DNA from: an uncultured Acidobacteriota bacterium
GTDB lineage: Bacteria; Acidobacteriota; Blastocatellia; RBC074
Length of the DNA: 64,000 nt
Direction: 5' to 3'
Assembly: GCA_902825875.1 (NCBI GenBank)
Contig: CADECP010000017.1
Coordinates: forward strand, 1 to 64,000
Below are positions 6,736 through 16,513 of this stretch, piece by piece. The notes under the pieces were generated by a model. The model made no database searches. It saw only the letters and a program-made list of their open reading frames with translations, and was not told the DNA's origin. Numbering within the stretch: the stretch's first letter is position 1; each line of letters starts with the position of its first letter. Made by a program: the position numbers and the translations under genes.

Positions 6736-7575
6736 TTAAGCCATCACAGCCAGTGTGCCCAACAGCGGTTGGACAAACTTTTCTTCTCCGGTCACAACAA
6801 TTCGTTTGGCGGCGTCTTTGCGCTTCAAGCCTTTGGTCATCAATCGCCACGCCGTGTCCTGGTCGAATTCGATTCGGCAAACTACGTTGTCCGCAACGCC
6901 AACAAACAATTGCCAATCGTCAGTTCGCCGCACCAATGTCCAGACACCGCCCGCTTCGCCTGTGATAACAAACGAAATCTGAGTTCCCGGATTGGCAGAA
7001 GTGGATTTGTAATTCACCGGCAAGGCTCGCACAAACGCGTCCAACATCGGATGCAGCCACTTTCTTTCGTAAAGCGGCGGAGCGCCGACGGCATCACGAA
7101 TCTGTTGTTGGTGATGCCACTTTTCGGTGTATTCGCGCGCGACATCAAACCAGTTCGCTGAAGTTTCTTCGCCAGCCCAAGCGACCGAAAAAAACGCGGG
7201 CGAATACGGGTCGAGCGATTTGAAAAGTCGCGTGACTTCAACGCCAGTGATTGAAAGAAACTCGATCAGCAATTGCGGGCTGATTCGTTTGGCCGCTTTG
7301 ACCCAATCGGCATTGAGCTGATTCAGAAAGCCAACCAGATCGGCGTAACTGGCTATCGGTTGATCGGGCGGAACCATCGGCGCTTGATCGCGCTGAAACG
7401 ACAATCGCCGAATGTCGCTGTCCAGCAAATGTGCGGCGATGTCGCGCACCAACCACGCCCCGGCAACCGTAGGTTTGTACCAGTCGTCGGCAGACAACCC
7501 GCGCAACAGCACCAGTAATTCTTCGTGAAGTTCGCCAAACAGATCGGCGACAAAAATGGGTTCGACAGGTTTCAT
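6736..7575 (-). CDS. Maleylpyruvate isomerase N-terminal (DinB-like) family protein
   Basis: 279-aa protein. The N-terminal half has the mycothiol-dependent maleylpyruvate isomerase / DinB-2 type helix bundle (LLVLLRGLSADDWYKPTVAG then WLVRDIAAHLLDSD, with the His of AAHLLD a likely metal ligand, and WHHQQQIRDA as the later metal-binding region). The C-terminal part (FVITGEAGGVWTLVRR to the end) resembles an SCP2-like or MDMPI C-terminal domain. I start at 7575, preceded by GGGAG. Family members use thiol cofactors such as mycothiol in Actinobacteria; that cofactor is not expected here, so the reaction is unknown. Confidence 0.75.
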   Translation of the reverse strand: MKPVEPIFVADLFGELHEELLVLLRGLSADDWYKPTVAGAWLVRDIAAHLLDSDIRRLSFQRDQAPMVPPDQPIASYADLVGFLNQLNADWVKAAKRISPQLLIEFLSITGVEVTRLFKSLDPYSPAFFSVAWAGEETSANWFDVAREYTEKWHHQQQIRDAVGAPPLYERKWLHPMLDAFVRALPVNYKSTSANPGTQISFVITGEAGGVWTLVRRTDDWQLFVGVADNVVCRIEFDQDTAWRLMTKGLKRKDAAKRIVVTGEEKFVQPLLGTLAVMA

Positions 7576-7583
7576 ACTTTTCT

Positions 7584-7762
7584 CCCACGAAGCCACACGA
7601 AGAAGACACAAAGATTTTTTGACAGGATTTACAAGATTCAACAGGATGGAATTTGCGTGAACCGAGTCCAGCCGGGTTAAAAATAAATCCTGAAAAATCC
7701 TGTAAAATCCTGTAAATCCTGTCTATTTTCCTCTTCGTGACTTCTTCGTGCGGCTTCGTGGG
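7584..7762. repeat. MITE-like nested inverted-repeat element
   Basis: The 22-bp outer arms at 7584-7605 and 7741-7762 (starting CCCACGAAGCC) match in 21 of 22 positions. A second inverted pair, GACAGGATTTACAAGATT (7621-7638) and AATCCTGTAAATCCTGTC (7706-7723), lies inside, next to several tandem copies of the unit AATCCTGTAA (about 7687-7723). The whole 179-bp element could fold into one long hairpin. A diverged copy of the inner motif is found near 55430-55520. Confidence 0.72.
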
Positions 7763-7773
7763 TGGAATTTTTC

Positions 7774-8562
7774 TTACATCAGCATTTGCGCCGCGATTTC
7801 CTTGACGATTTTGGCGCAAACCGTTTCGGTCAAATTGGCCACGTCCATTCGCGGATTGAATTCGACAACATCGGCTCCGACGATTTCGGCGTTCAAGTTG
7901 AGAATCGTGTTGATCGCTTGCCGTGAAGAAAGACCGCCGGGTTCGCGGTGCGAAACTCCGGGAGCGAACGCCGGATCGAGTCCGTCCACATCGAAAGAAA
8001 TGTAAACCGGCGTGTCGAAATCAATCGGCCAGTCGTCGCGGTAATCTCGCATTTCTATGACTTCGACGCCGAAACGTTCGACTTGCTGACGTTGGTGATC
8101 TGTCATCGTGCGAATGCCGACTTGCACCAATCGTTCGACCAAACCTTCTTCCATAATCCTGGCGAACGGACAGGCATGCGAATACCGATTGCCATCAAGT
8201 TCGTCATACAAATCCGGATGCGCGTCGAAATGCAGAATGCTCAAGCGACGATAGCGTTTGGCAAAAGCATGCATAATCGGAAAAGTGATGGCGTGGTCGC
8301 CGCCGAGCGAAATCGGTTTGAATCCATACTGCAACAATTCGGCAATCTTCGCTTCAATCTGTTGCATCATCGCCTCGCCGGTTACTGCTTCCAGGTCGCC
8401 GGCATCGTGCAGAGCTTCCCGCGTCACGGCGATACCGGATTCGCTGAACGGATTGGAAGCTTCGGAAAACAGCGCCTTGCGAATCAGCGGCGGAGCTTCA
8501 GCCGTTCCTCGCAGAAACGACGACATTTCATCCCAGGGAATTCCAATCAGTGCAGGCTTCAA
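7774..8562 (-). CDS. Agmatinase/arginase family ureohydrolase
   Basis: 262-aa binuclear-manganese ureohydrolase. All expected metal ligands are seen: H90 in SLGGDHAIT, D113, H115 and D117 in HFDAHPDLYD, D191 and D193 in SFDVDGLDPAFAPG. Glu 207 in HREPGG is also conserved. Such enzymes hydrolyse agmatine, arginine, guanidinobutyrate or formiminoglutamate to urea or formamide plus an amine. Length and motifs fit the SpeB-like group, but the substrate is not determined by these residues. It stands alone, without polyamine or histidine genes next to it. Confidence 0.88.
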   Translation of the reverse strand: MKPALIGIPWDEMSSFLRGTAEAPPLIRKALFSEASNPFSESGIAVTREALHDAGDLEAVTGEAMMQQIEAKIAELLQYGFKPISLGGDHAITFPIMHAFAKRYRRLSILHFDAHPDLYDELDGNRYSHACPFARIMEEGLVERLVQVGIRTMTDHQRQQVERFGVEVIEMRDYRDDWPIDFDTPVYISFDVDGLDPAFAPGVSHREPGGLSSRQAINTILNLNAEIVGADVVEFNPRMDVANLTETVCAKIVKEIAAQMLM

Positions 8563-8586
8563 TCTGAAATCCTTTCAAAACCACTC

Positions 8587-8662
8587 GGTACGGAACCAGG
8601 AGCGGTAGCGACTGGCTGACTTCGTATGTCAACCCGGTCGCTACCGCTCTCGGTTCCGTACC
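8587..8662. repeat. Long hairpin repeat between agmatinase and peptidase genes
   Basis: GGTACGGAACC followed by GAGCGGTAGCGAC pairs with GTCGCTACCGCTC and GGTTCCGTACC around a 24-base loop. The stem is over 20 bp. No T-run follows on the minus strand, so a dispersed repeat element or a processing hairpin is more likely than a Rho-independent terminator. Confidence 0.7.
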
Positions 8663-8675
8663 AATGCCAATGTTG

Positions 8676-11627
8676 TTATCGGTTGTCGTCGTTGAGCGGA
8701 TCAACCGTAGTTGGTTTGCCAGGAGCGCGCTCTTCCAAATGCTCTTTCAGCTTCAGATGAGGCACGCCTTCGATCCACCATTTCGGAGCCGATTTGCCCT
8801 TCAGGTGATGATCGAAAAACTCCTTCATCCGCACGGTGTAATCCTTCATGTTTGCCGGAACCCGCAAGCCGTGGTTTTCGCCTTTGTACTGCAACATCAC
8901 GACGGGCTTTTGCAGCCGCCGCAGAGTGTTGTAATAAAAAATCCCTTGCGTGAAATCCACCGCGCCGTCTTTGTCGTTGTGCAAAATCACCAGCGGAGTT
9001 TTGACGTTCTTGGCGTGTGTGATCGGCGAATTGCGCTGATAAGCTTCGGGAACATCCAGCGGGCTGCCGGTGAAACGTCCCTGGCTGCTTTCAAAAATAG
9101 CCATGTTGCCGCCGCCCGAATTCCAGTAAATCGAGTTGTACATCGTAATCATTTCGGTCAGCGGAGCGCCGGCAATCGCAGCGCGGAAAGCGTTGGTTTG
9201 CGTCACCAAAAATGAAGTTTGATACCCGCCCCACGAATGCCCCTGAATGCCTACGCGGTCTTTGTCCACGATGCCGGTTTTGATCGCGGCTTCCAGCGCA
9301 GGCAACACGCACCAGACGGCGGACATTCCGGGATCATTCACTTTGTAAACGATGTCCGGCATCAACACTGCGTAACCGTTGCTGGTGTACGTAGTTTTGT
9401 TGAATCCGTTGTAAGTCGGCACGGTGTAGCCATTCAGCCCCTGCGAAAGTTTTTCGTAGATGTAAACAATCGTCGGGTAGCTCTTGCCCGGTTCGTAATT
9501 CGCGGGCAGGAACAACGCGCCTTGCAGCTTGTCGCCTTTGGCCGAAGTGTAATCAATCAGCTTCGCGCCTGATGACCAGAGGAAATCTTTTTGCTGCGAA
9601 TTAGCGTCGGTGATTTTCTTGCCATTGCTGAGCGAAGCGTCGGCCACCAAATAGTTCGGAGCTTCGGCGTGAGTTTCGCGCGTGTAAAACCAGATGTCGG
9701 CTTTTTTGGCTTTCATCAAACTGCCAAACCCAGCGTCGTCCCAGGTCAACATCTTGACGCCGGGTTTGCCAACGTCAATGCGACCGATGCCGGCTTTCTT
9801 CGTCCATTCGCCGTAAACGTTCAGGTAGATCGGCGCAGCCAGATCAATTCCCTTCTCTTCGGCGTCAATGCGATAACGTTGGCGATAACGCAGTTTGTCT
9901 TTCTTGCCATTGGCCGTCAGATTGACAGCCTGGCCGCCGTTCACTGGAACATTCCAAATGTCCCAGTTGTCACTTAACAAAACCGACGCGCTGTCTTTCG
10001 TCCAGCCGATGATGCCGGTCGGCGGTTTGACGACGTTATGATCGTCTTCCTGATTCCAAAACACCGACGGAACATCTTTGGTGATGTTCGTCGCCTGTCC
10101 CGAAGCCATGTCATACGCGAAGTAGTGGCCATCTTCGTGATACAGCATACGAGTTCCGTCCGGCGAAGCAGGGCCGCCGAAGCGATTCTTTTTGACGGCC
10201 AGTTTGCGCGCTCCGGTTTTCAAATCAACGACGTAAACGTCCTGATAACGGCGTCCGTCCAAACTGCCCATCGTTTCGTATTCGCGGTTGTCAGTGCCGA
10301 TGCCGAATTTCTGTTTCGGAGCGGCGGTCACGTTGCGAACTTCTTCGTCGGCCAAGCGGATGAATTTCTTTTCGGCCAGACGATAAGTCGCCAAGTAGCT
10401 GAAATTCTTGTCGCGTGATTCTTCGACTTGTTGTTGCGATTGCAGCCGACCGTCTTTCCAGTGCCACAAAACCAGGTCTGGTTTTTCCGGTTCGTCTTCC
10501 TGCGGACGACGCATCGCCGCAGCCGGAGCGCCAGCAGCCGGTTCGGGTCTGTCGCCGCCTTTTTTCTTTTTGACTTCGTGAATGCCGAACATCAACGCGC
10601 TGAAATCTTCAGTCCAAGTTGGCGGACGATTCGGGCTGACAGTTAAGCCAGCGGGAAAGTCTTTGTCAGCTTGCGGGTCGTAAACCGTTTTCTGCGGAGC
10701 GCCGTTGGCAAATCCATTCACAGCCACAACGCTGTAAAGTTTGTTTTCAAAACCTTTGTCTTCGACGCCTTTGACGGCGGCCAGAGCTTCGCCTTTTTCA
10801 GTCCAGTTCAATCCGCGATAGCTGGCTTTGGCGCTGTCCAGCGGCAATACGGCTCCGGTTGCCATGTTGCGAACCTGAATGCCATTGCCAGTTTTTTCGT
10901 TGGCGTCAATCGTCCACGCCAGCCAGTCGCCTTTCTTGTTGAAGGCGAAATCGGCCACGTTGCCGAAGTTCAATTCGTTGTCGGTCGCCAGTTCGTGCAG
11001 GATCAAATCCGAACCGGTCGCGCGTTCGGCAGCGGGAGCGCCGCCAGTGGGCGGAGTTGCTCCCGATGGCGACCCGGCAGGAGCGTCGGCTCCGTAACGA
11101 TGCAGCGCAATCCACGCGGCGTTTTCGCCGGAGAAATTGAAGCGGCGAATCTTGTCAAACTCGGTCTTCTTTTCGGTGGCCAGATTGACGATGGCGACTT
11201 TGTTTTGGAGCGGCTTGCGTTCTTTCTTCAGTCGCTTGCCTTCTTTGAAAGTCGGCGAAATCGTGAAGGCAAACCATTTGGAATCGTCGGAGAAAGCGAC
11301 ATCCGCCGAAGCTCCCGGAAAACCGGGAAAGCCGCCGAAACCTTGCGATTCGCCAACCGGGAATCGCCACTCTTTGCCGTCGCTGATGCGGCGCAAGACG
11401 AGTTCGCTGTCGCCTTCGTTCGGCGTCAGTTTGGAAGCGAACCATTGCCCGTCGCCGGAAACAGTCGGCGAAGCAATGCGCTTCCAAGCCAGACTGTCCG
11501 TCAGTTCAATCGGTCGCGGAGCTTTAGCGGGTTGAGCCGCCTGCCCTGAAGTCTTAAACGGCAGCGGCGACGCGGCTGCCAGAGCCAACAACAAAATTAC
11601 GAATGTGGCGAAATGCTTTTTCGTCAT
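8676..11627 (-). CDS. Secreted S9 family prolyl-oligopeptidase-like serine peptidase
   Basis: 983-aa protein with a signal peptide (MTKKHFATFVILLLALAAAS). The N-terminal 550-600 residues form a beta-propeller-like region (WD40/TolB-like, e.g. repeated SPDGTRML-type turns); the C-terminal 250 residues are an alpha/beta hydrolase with the nucleophile serine at about residue 798 in GHSWGGY, the acid in HNDKDGAVDF (about 884) and the catalytic histidine in GENHGL (about 919). It is expected to cleave peptides outside the cytoplasm. The ATG at 11627 is preceded by GGAG. It lies 44 bases downstream of xisI on the same strand. Two low-complexity Ala/Pro/Gly loops near residues 190 and 385 are family-typical variable loops. 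Confidence 0.9.
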   Translation of the reverse strand: MTKKHFATFVILLLALAAASPLPFKTSGQAAQPAKAPRPIELTDSLAWKRIASPTVSGDGQWFASKLTPNEGDSELVLRRISDGKEWRFPVGESQGFGGFPGFPGASADVAFSDDSKWFAFTISPTFKEGKRLKKERKPLQNKVAIVNLATEKKTEFDKIRRFNFSGENAAWIALHRYGADAPAGSPSGATPPTGGAPAAERATGSDLILHELATDNELNFGNVADFAFNKKGDWLAWTIDANEKTGNGIQVRNMATGAVLPLDSAKASYRGLNWTEKGEALAAVKGVEDKGFENKLYSVVAVNGFANGAPQKTVYDPQADKDFPAGLTVSPNRPPTWTEDFSALMFGIHEVKKKKGGDRPEPAAGAPAAAMRRPQEDEPEKPDLVLWHWKDGRLQSQQQVEESRDKNFSYLATYRLAEKKFIRLADEEVRNVTAAPKQKFGIGTDNREYETMGSLDGRRYQDVYVVDLKTGARKLAVKKNRFGGPASPDGTRMLYHEDGHYFAYDMASGQATNITKDVPSVFWNQEDDHNVVKPPTGIIGWTKDSASVLLSDNWDIWNVPVNGGQAVNLTANGKKDKLRYRQRYRIDAEEKGIDLAAPIYLNVYGEWTKKAGIGRIDVGKPGVKMLTWDDAGFGSLMKAKKADIWFYTRETHAEAPNYLVADASLSNGKKITDANSQQKDFLWSSGAKLIDYTSAKGDKLQGALFLPANYEPGKSYPTIVYIYEKLSQGLNGYTVPTYNGFNKTTYTSNGYAVLMPDIVYKVNDPGMSAVWCVLPALEAAIKTGIVDKDRVGIQGHSWGGYQTSFLVTQTNAFRAAIAGAPLTEMITMYNSIYWNSGGGNMAIFESSQGRFTGSPLDVPEAYQRNSPITHAKNVKTPLVILHNDKDGAVDFTQGIFYYNTLRRLQKPVVMLQYKGENHGLRVPANMKDYTVRMKEFFDHHLKGKSAPKWWIEGVPHLKLKEHLEERAPGKPTTVDPLNDDNR

Positions 11628-11671
11628 AGTGGTCTCCTTTTGGGTTGTAAGTGGAAACTCGGAACGTGGGA

Positions 11672-12034
11672 TCAAGCGGCAATCGCTTCAAGGTTTTCCG
11701 GCAAAACTGCCGGGCGGCTTTCTAACCGCCTGTTTCTATTCCAGGACAATTCAATGTCGCTGTCAGCAATACCAGCTTCGATCAGAATTCCGGTGATGCT
11801 TTCTTCGACCATATCAGTTTCAATCAAGATTCGATCTCCGCGAAGTTGGGCGTGAAAGACTATTCCATGTTCATGCCGACCAATCTTCTGCCAGCCAAGC
11901 GAGATCAATAAGTACTGGCCGTGGACAGAATCACAGACCGGAAGAATTGCCACTTCGTTACCTTGCGAAAGCATGGTGGCGGAATCTTCAATTACCTTTT
12001 GAAGAATTTGGCGATAACGATCTACTTTATCCAT
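11672..12034 (-). CDS. xisI: XisI-like protein
   Basis: 120-aa protein of the XisI family, named after the controlling factor of the fdxN excision element of heterocyst-forming cyanobacteria. It keeps the N-terminal MDKVDRYRQILQKVIEDSA, the central YLLISLGWQ and the end ILIETDMVEESITGILIEAG with IADSDIELSW. It starts inside the last codons of xisH (13-base overlap) with AGGAGG about eight bases upstream, so the two are coupled. The molecular function of XisI is unknown; here there is no fdxN element or excision recombinase nearby, so a role as a two-gene module of its own (possibly toxin-antitoxin or defence related) is more likely. Confidence 0.85.
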   Translation of the reverse strand: MDKVDRYRQILQKVIEDSATMLSQGNEVAILPVCDSVHGQYLLISLGWQKIGRHEHGIVFHAQLRGDRILIETDMVEESITGILIEAGIADSDIELSWNRNRRLESRPAVLPENLEAIAA

Positions 12035-12444
12035 TGGACTACCTCCTCTCGGACTTCGTCGAAAACCAGGAAACGAACTTTATCTTCGCTGGTCGCAACC
12101 TGAATGATTGGACGCTGGAAGAATTTTTCAAAGACATCTTTCTTTACTGCCAGAAAGATGACGCGAGCCGGGTCAAGGAGCTTGAGCAGAGTTCGATACA
12201 AATTGTATTGCCCAAGCGCCTTTTCAAACTCGCTCATAATTTGATCGCTGTCAAAATCTTTGACTTCAACGGCAATGATTTCTACGGCAATGCGCTCTCC
12301 ATCGGCAAAAGCCTTTTCAGCGCCCAGGTCAGTGGAAACCGTCGCTCCTTCATAGCTGAGTCTGAGCGGATCGTGAGAGATCGTCCACCCGTCTTTTATC
12401 AACGCCCGTTTTACTGTGTCGTGATAAGTGTCCCTTCTACTCAC
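12022..12444 (-). CDS. xisH: XisH-like protein (nuclease-fold)
   Basis: 140-aa protein matching XisH: YHDTVKRALIKDGWTISHDP, a central acidic DLGAEKAFADGERIAVE, AVEVKDFDS and EFEKALGQYNLYRTLL, ending EVVQWIK. XisH proteins are thought to have a PD-(D/E)xK nuclease fold; the D/E/K triad could be D39, E56 or E60 and K62 here. The segment IAVEIIAVEVKDF looks like a short duplication of 'IAVEVK' compared with the usual 'IAVEIKSF'. It starts at GTG (12444) with GAGGTG six bases upstream and lies 15 bases after the TonB-dependent receptor gene, so it may be cotranscribed with it. Confidence 0.84.
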   Translation of the reverse strand: MSRRDTYHDTVKRALIKDGWTISHDPLRLSYEGATVSTDLGAEKAFADGERIAVEIIAVEVKDFDSDQIMSEFEKALGQYNLYRTLLKLLDPARVIFLAVKKDVFEKFFQRPIIQVATSEDKVRFLVFDEVREEVVQWIK

Positions 12445-12459
12445 GATCCGTCACCTCGT

Positions 12460-15400
12460 CTAAAACGAAATTCTCAGTCCAAGTTGAATCTGCCTTGCCG
12501 AAGTCACAGTCGAGCGAATGCGTCCAAAAGTCGCAATCGAAGCCGGTTGAGTCGGAGTCAGCGAAGCCGGCGGCGCGTTTAATGCTTCGGGAGTTCCAGC
12601 GTAAACCTGCAAGCTCGGCGTGCCGAAATTCGCGCGGTTGAACAGGTTGAAAGATTCCACGCGGAATTGAATGCGCGTGTTTTCGCCCAGTTTCGACCAC
12701 GTGGTGTTTTTGGTCAGAGCCAGATCAAACGTACGAAGGTTCGGCCCTTCAAAGGTATTGCGCCCCAACGTTCCCAGCGTTCCCGACGGTTGCAGCAAGA
12801 AAGCTTTCGGATCGAAGTAAGCGTCGGGATTGCCTGTGACTGCGGTTTTGAAGGTATAGCCCGGCGCGAAGCTCGGACGATCCGGGCCAAGTCCTGGTCC
12901 CGACGAAGGCGCCCATTTCGATTGCGAACGGTTGGCAGCGACAAACACCGTCAACGGCAATCCGCTGCGAACCTGCGCTATGCCCAACAGGTTCCAACCG
13001 TCCAGAACTTTGCCCGCCGCTCCTTTCAGACCTTTGGCAAAGGGCAATTCCCAGGTGAAGTTGCCAACCCAGTTTTGCGCGACGTTGAAATCGGCCAGCC
13101 CTCGGTTGTAATTCAAACCCGGCACTTCAGGCAGAGCCGAAACCGTCGCATTGGTGGCATCCGAAAAGAAAGTTGAAGCTTGCGTGTTATCAATCGTCTT
13201 GCCCCAGGTGTACGACGATTGCACGTCGAAGCTGCGCGAAAAGCGTTTGCGAACCTCGAAGATCATGGCGTTGTAGTAAGAATCGCCGTCGCTCTTTTTC
13301 AGTTCGATGACACCGAAACTGGTGTTCTGGCGCGGAGCGTTGTTCGGGAAAAAGTAAGTCCCGTCAGCCAGTCGAGTGGGAATCGAGTGATTCGCATCTG
13401 TGTTCCGCAACAAATGAGTTCCGCGCGAACCGGCGTAACCCAGCGTCACAACTACATCCCACGGCAATTGGTGTTGCACGTTCAGGTTGTAAGTGTGGTT
13501 CGACGGATTTTTCAGGTTGTATTCAATCGGGCGAATGGCGTTTGAAACCGCCGCAAACGACGGAGTCGGGAAAGTCGGGTTCGGAACGACTACGCGCGGC
13601 GTGGCAGGCGGATTCGTCACAGTGACAATCAGGTTTTGCTGGTTGTTGGTGTTGAAATACCAGCCGTAACCTCCGCGCAAACTGGTTTTGCCGTTGCCGA
13701 AAACATCCCACGCAAATCCAAGTCGCGGCGAGATGTTTTTGTAAGTCGGGTTCTTGTAAAGCGGGCCAGGCGTGATTTGACGGTCGCTGAAGTTAATCAG
13801 CGCGATGTCTCTACGATCCAGCGGTTGCGTGGCGAACTCATAACGCAATCCCAGATTGACGGTCAGACGCGACATCAGTTTGAAATCGTCCTGAGCGTAA
13901 AAGCCGAACAACGTGAAGCGCCAGTAACGATCAAGCTCGGCGGCGGGCGTCAAACCAACGAACTGGCGAGGCGTTCCGCGCAGGAAGTTGCCCAGGTCAG
14001 CAAAAGCGTAAATGCCCAGCGAAAAAGTCGGGTTGACCATGTTGTTTTGGTAACGCTCGACCAAACTGCCGAATTTCAGAATGTGGCGGCCTCGCGTGTG
14101 AACCAGATTTTGCGCGAAGCTGAAAACGTTCTGCACCAATCGCAAATCGCCTGAAGCCTGAGTGCCGAATCGCGGCATGCCTCCGATGTCAATGTCGCCC
14201 AAATACTTTCGACCGGGAACGAAGAAAGGAATTGTGCTGGGCACATCGCTGCGGACGTTCTGGCCAACCGGCGTGCGGCTGAATCCGAAACGCAAAGTGT
14301 TGACCGTTTGCGAAGTCATCAACCAGGTGTGTTCGATGGTGGTGAACTGGTTGCGCGAAAAGAACGTGCGCGGGAATTGCGGATAATCCGTCGGCAAAAA
14401 CTGATCGGCGCGGTCTGTGGTGTAGCGCGCAAAAATCTGATGGTTCTTGTTAAAGCTGTGATCCACCCGGCCTTGAACGAAATGTTGATCCAGCGATTGG
14501 TTGAAGCGGAAAAAGTAATTCGCCAAACCTCCGCCAATGGCCGGGCCGTTCGGCAACGGAATCAAATCCAGGTAAGGCCGAACCACCGGATTAACTGTGA
14601 CGGTTCCGGTTGGCAAAACTCCGTTGCGAGCATTGGCATCCGGCACGGCAGAATTGATCGTGCGGCCAAGCCGTTCGCGCAAAGCTTCGTAACCGAAAAA
14701 GAAAAAGGTTTTGTCTTTGACCACAGGGCCGCCGATGGTTCCGCCAAACTGATTGCGTTTGAATTCGGGTTTGCCGATGGGCTGGCGGTCAAAAAAGTTT
14801 CGCGCGTCCATGTTGTCATTGCGATGGAACTGGTACAGCGAACCGTGAAACTGGTTCGAGCCGGATTTGCTGACCGCATTGATCTGGCCACCGAAGTTTC
14901 TGCCGAACTCAGCAGAGTAAGAATTGGTTTCGACGCGGAATTCACGGATTGATTCGGTTCCCAACACGGTCGAAGCCGCGCTGCCCGCCGGGCCGTTGGT
15001 GATGTCGTTTTGAAGCGTGCCATCCAGCAAATAAACATTCGAGCGAATGTCTTGTCCGTTAATGCTCATGCCCAATCCATGAGCGACAACCGAACCTCCG
15101 TCGCGCAACGGAAATGAAGTCACGCCCGGTTGCAACAAAGCCAGATCAGTATAATTGCGACCATTCAGCGGCAATTCGCGGATGGCTTTGTCGCCAACCA
15201 AATAGCTCAGTTCGGAAGTTTGAGTGTTGACCAGCGGCGCTGAATCCACCACGTCAATTGTGGCCGTAACTGCAACCTGCAACTGCAAATCCAGCGAGAC
15301 GGTTTCGCCGATGGTCAAATTCAAAGCCTTCGCTTCGGGTTTGAATTTGTCTTGTTCGGCGCGGACTTCGTATCGTCCAACGCGAAGTTCGGCAAAGGTG

Positions 15401-15606
15401 TAACGACCTTCGCCGTCGGTGATTGTCGAGCGCGTGAGGTTGGTTTCCAGACTGCGCGCAGTGACTTTTGCGCCAACTATGACTGCGCCCGTCTGATCCT
15501 GAACTTTGCCTGTGATAACGCTGGTGGTTTGGGCGAAAGACACGCCGATCAAGCTGAAAAGCATGATGGCGGCAAAAAACGCCGGAAAGAATTTACGGAA
15601 TCGCAT
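12460..15606 (-). CDS. TonB-dependent receptor with carboxypeptidase-regulatory-like domain (Oar-like)
   Basis: 1048-aa outer membrane protein. Residues 1-25 are a signal peptide; about 27-110 form a carboxypeptidase-regulatory-like beta-sandwich ([20 protein letters not shown]). The plug follows with [18 protein letters not shown] and [19 protein letters not shown], and the C-terminal ~750 residues form a TonB-dependent beta-barrel ending in a terminal Phe ([10 protein letters not shown]), the usual barrel signature. This architecture is greatly expanded in Acidobacteriota and resembles Oar of Myxococcus. The substrate is unknown. xisH follows within 15 bases. Confidence 0.9.
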   Translation of the reverse strand: MRFRKFFPAFFAAIMLFSLIGVSFAQTTSVITGKVQDQTGAVIVGAKVTARSLETNLTRSTITDGEGRYTFAELRVGRYEVRAEQDKFKPEAKALNLTIGETVSLDLQLQVAVTATIDVVDSAPLVNTQTSELSYLVGDKAIRELPLNGRNYTDLALLQPGVTSFPLRDGGSVVAHGLGMSINGQDIRSNVYLLDGTLQNDITNGPAGSAASTVLGTESIREFRVETNSYSAEFGRNFGGQINAVSKSGSNQFHGSLYQFHRNDNMDARNFFDRQPIGKPEFKRNQFGGTIGGPVVKDKTFFFFGYEALRERLGRTINSAVPDANARNGVLPTGTVTVNPVVRPYLDLIPLPNGPAIGGGLANYFFRFNQSLDQHFVQGRVDHSFNKNHQIFARYTTDRADQFLPTDYPQFPRTFFSRNQFTTIEHTWLMTSQTVNTLRFGFSRTPVGQNVRSDVPSTIPFFVPGRKYLGDIDIGGMPRFGTQASGDLRLVQNVFSFAQNLVHTRGRHILKFGSLVERYQNNMVNPTFSLGIYAFADLGNFLRGTPRQFVGLTPAAELDRYWRFTLFGFYAQDDFKLMSRLTVNLGLRYEFATQPLDRRDIALINFSDRQITPGPLYKNPTYKNISPRLGFAWDVFGNGKTSLRGGYGWYFNTNNQQNLIVTVTNPPATPRVVVPNPTFPTPSFAAVSNAIRPIEYNLKNPSNHTYNLNVQHQLPWDVVVTLGYAGSRGTHLLRNTDANHSIPTRLADGTYFFPNNAPRQNTSFGVIELKKSDGDSYYNAMIFEVRKRFSRSFDVQSSYTWGKTIDNTQASTFFSDATNATVSALPEVPGLNYNRGLADFNVAQNWVGNFTWELPFAKGLKGAAGKVLDGWNLLGIAQVRSGLPLTVFVAANRSQSKWAPSSGPGLGPDRPSFAPGYTFKTAVTGNPDAYFDPKAFLLQPSGTLGTLGRNTFEGPNLRTFDLALTKNTTWSKLGENTRIQFRVESFNLFNRANFGTPSLQVYAGTPEALNAPPASLTPTQPASIATFGRIRSTVTSARQIQLGLRISF

Positions 15607-15859
15607 TACTTTTGTTGTCCTAAGTTAAATCTGTGGTTGTGTTGTGAATCGGAATTCTAAATCAGACAGCGCAGATTTGGGAACTTGCCGATTTTCTATG
15701 GATTCACGGTTGCGTATTTGTTCAGACGTTCCCTACGAAGTTACGGTTACGCGGGTTCGATCCGGTTGTTGCCAGATTCAAATCCCGTGTGGGATATTAC
15801 GCCGCGTTTGCGAGTCCACTCTTTTCCGCAAGAAACTTTTCAACAGAGATAGAAACCAC

Positions 15860-16075
15860 ATGAAACGATTGTTTCTGATTGTTTTACTTATCGCGCTTTA
15901 TTTACTGCATCAGGATTTCTGGTTCTGGCGTACGGCTCAGCCGATGGTTTTTGGCTTTTTGCCGATTGGACTGTTTTACCATCTGGTTTACACGCTGGCG
16001 ATTGCTGGTGCGATGTGGTTACTGGTCAAACTGGCCTGGCCTGCTCATCTGGAAACCAAAGACTCGGATTCCTAA
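15860..16075 (+). CDS. DUF3311-like small membrane protein
   Basis: 71-aa protein with two hydrophobic helices. The motif LLHQDFWFWRTAQPMVFGFL then IGLFYHLVYTLAIAG is typical of DUF3311 proteins. The ATG at 15860 is chosen over an in-frame start at 15644, as the extra residues are not membrane-like. It ends 15 bases before the NifU-like gene and may be cotranscribed with it. DUF3311 proteins often neighbour solute:sodium symporters; none is seen here. Confidence 0.72.
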   Translation: MKRLFLIVLLIALYLLHQDFWFWRTAQPMVFGFLPIGLFYHLVYTLAIAGAMWLLVKLAWPAHLETKDSDS

Positions 16076-16090
16076 CGGTTGGAACTTTAC

Positions 16091-16468
16091 ATGTATAGCG
16101 CCAAAGTCTTGGATCATCTGGAAAGTCCGCGCAATGTGGGCGAATTGCCTGACGCGACCAATCTCGGCACGGCAACCAATCCCGTCTGCGGCGATTTATT
16201 GAAGCTGTACCTGAAAATTGCCGAAGGAAAAATCTCCGCCGCCAGTTTCACCGTGCAAGGCTGCCCGCCGAGCATTGCCGCCGGTTCCGCATTGACTGAA
16301 CTGCTGATCGGTTTGCCGGTTGAAACCGCTCGCCAATTGGCTCCGCAGGATGTGACGCGCGTTTTGGAAAGCTTGCCCCGCAACAAAGAGCATTGTTCCG
16401 TGTTGGCGATTGATGCGCTGCGGTCTGCGCTGGCAACGCTCGCCCAATCGTCAAACGACATGGTATAA
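16091..16468 (+). CDS. NifU/IscU-like iron-sulfur scaffold protein
   Basis: 125-aa protein of the IscU/NifU N-terminal scaffold family, which assembles Fe-S clusters from iron and cysteine-derived sulfur. The three ligand cysteines are present: C33 in NPVCGD, C58 in QGCPPS and C102 in EHCSVLA. The second motif has GCPPSIAAGS rather than GCAASIASSS, so it belongs to a divergent branch. The ATG at 16091 is chosen; a TTG at 16079 is possible. It is followed 45 bases later by glycolate oxidase subunit genes, one of which is a multi-cluster Fe-S protein, a likely client. No IscS or HscA is adjacent. Confidence 0.82.
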   Translation: MYSAKVLDHLESPRNVGELPDATNLGTATNPVCGDLLKLYLKIAEGKISAASFTVQGCPPSIAAGSALTELLIGLPVETARQLAPQDVTRVLESLPRNKEHCSVLAIDALRSALATLAQSSNDMV

Positions 16469-16513
16469 CCAGCCTTCCATCGCGTCCGATCTCACTCAAC
16501 AAAACAAACGAAT

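Noticed and set aside
7680..7725. Short regular repeats resembling a CRISPR array
   Set aside because: The unit is about ten bases with no spacers; it is part of the MITE-like element.
15735..15790. tRNA-like T-loop (GGGTTCGATCC)
   Set aside because: The five-base stem does not pair and no acceptor, D or anticodon arms are present.
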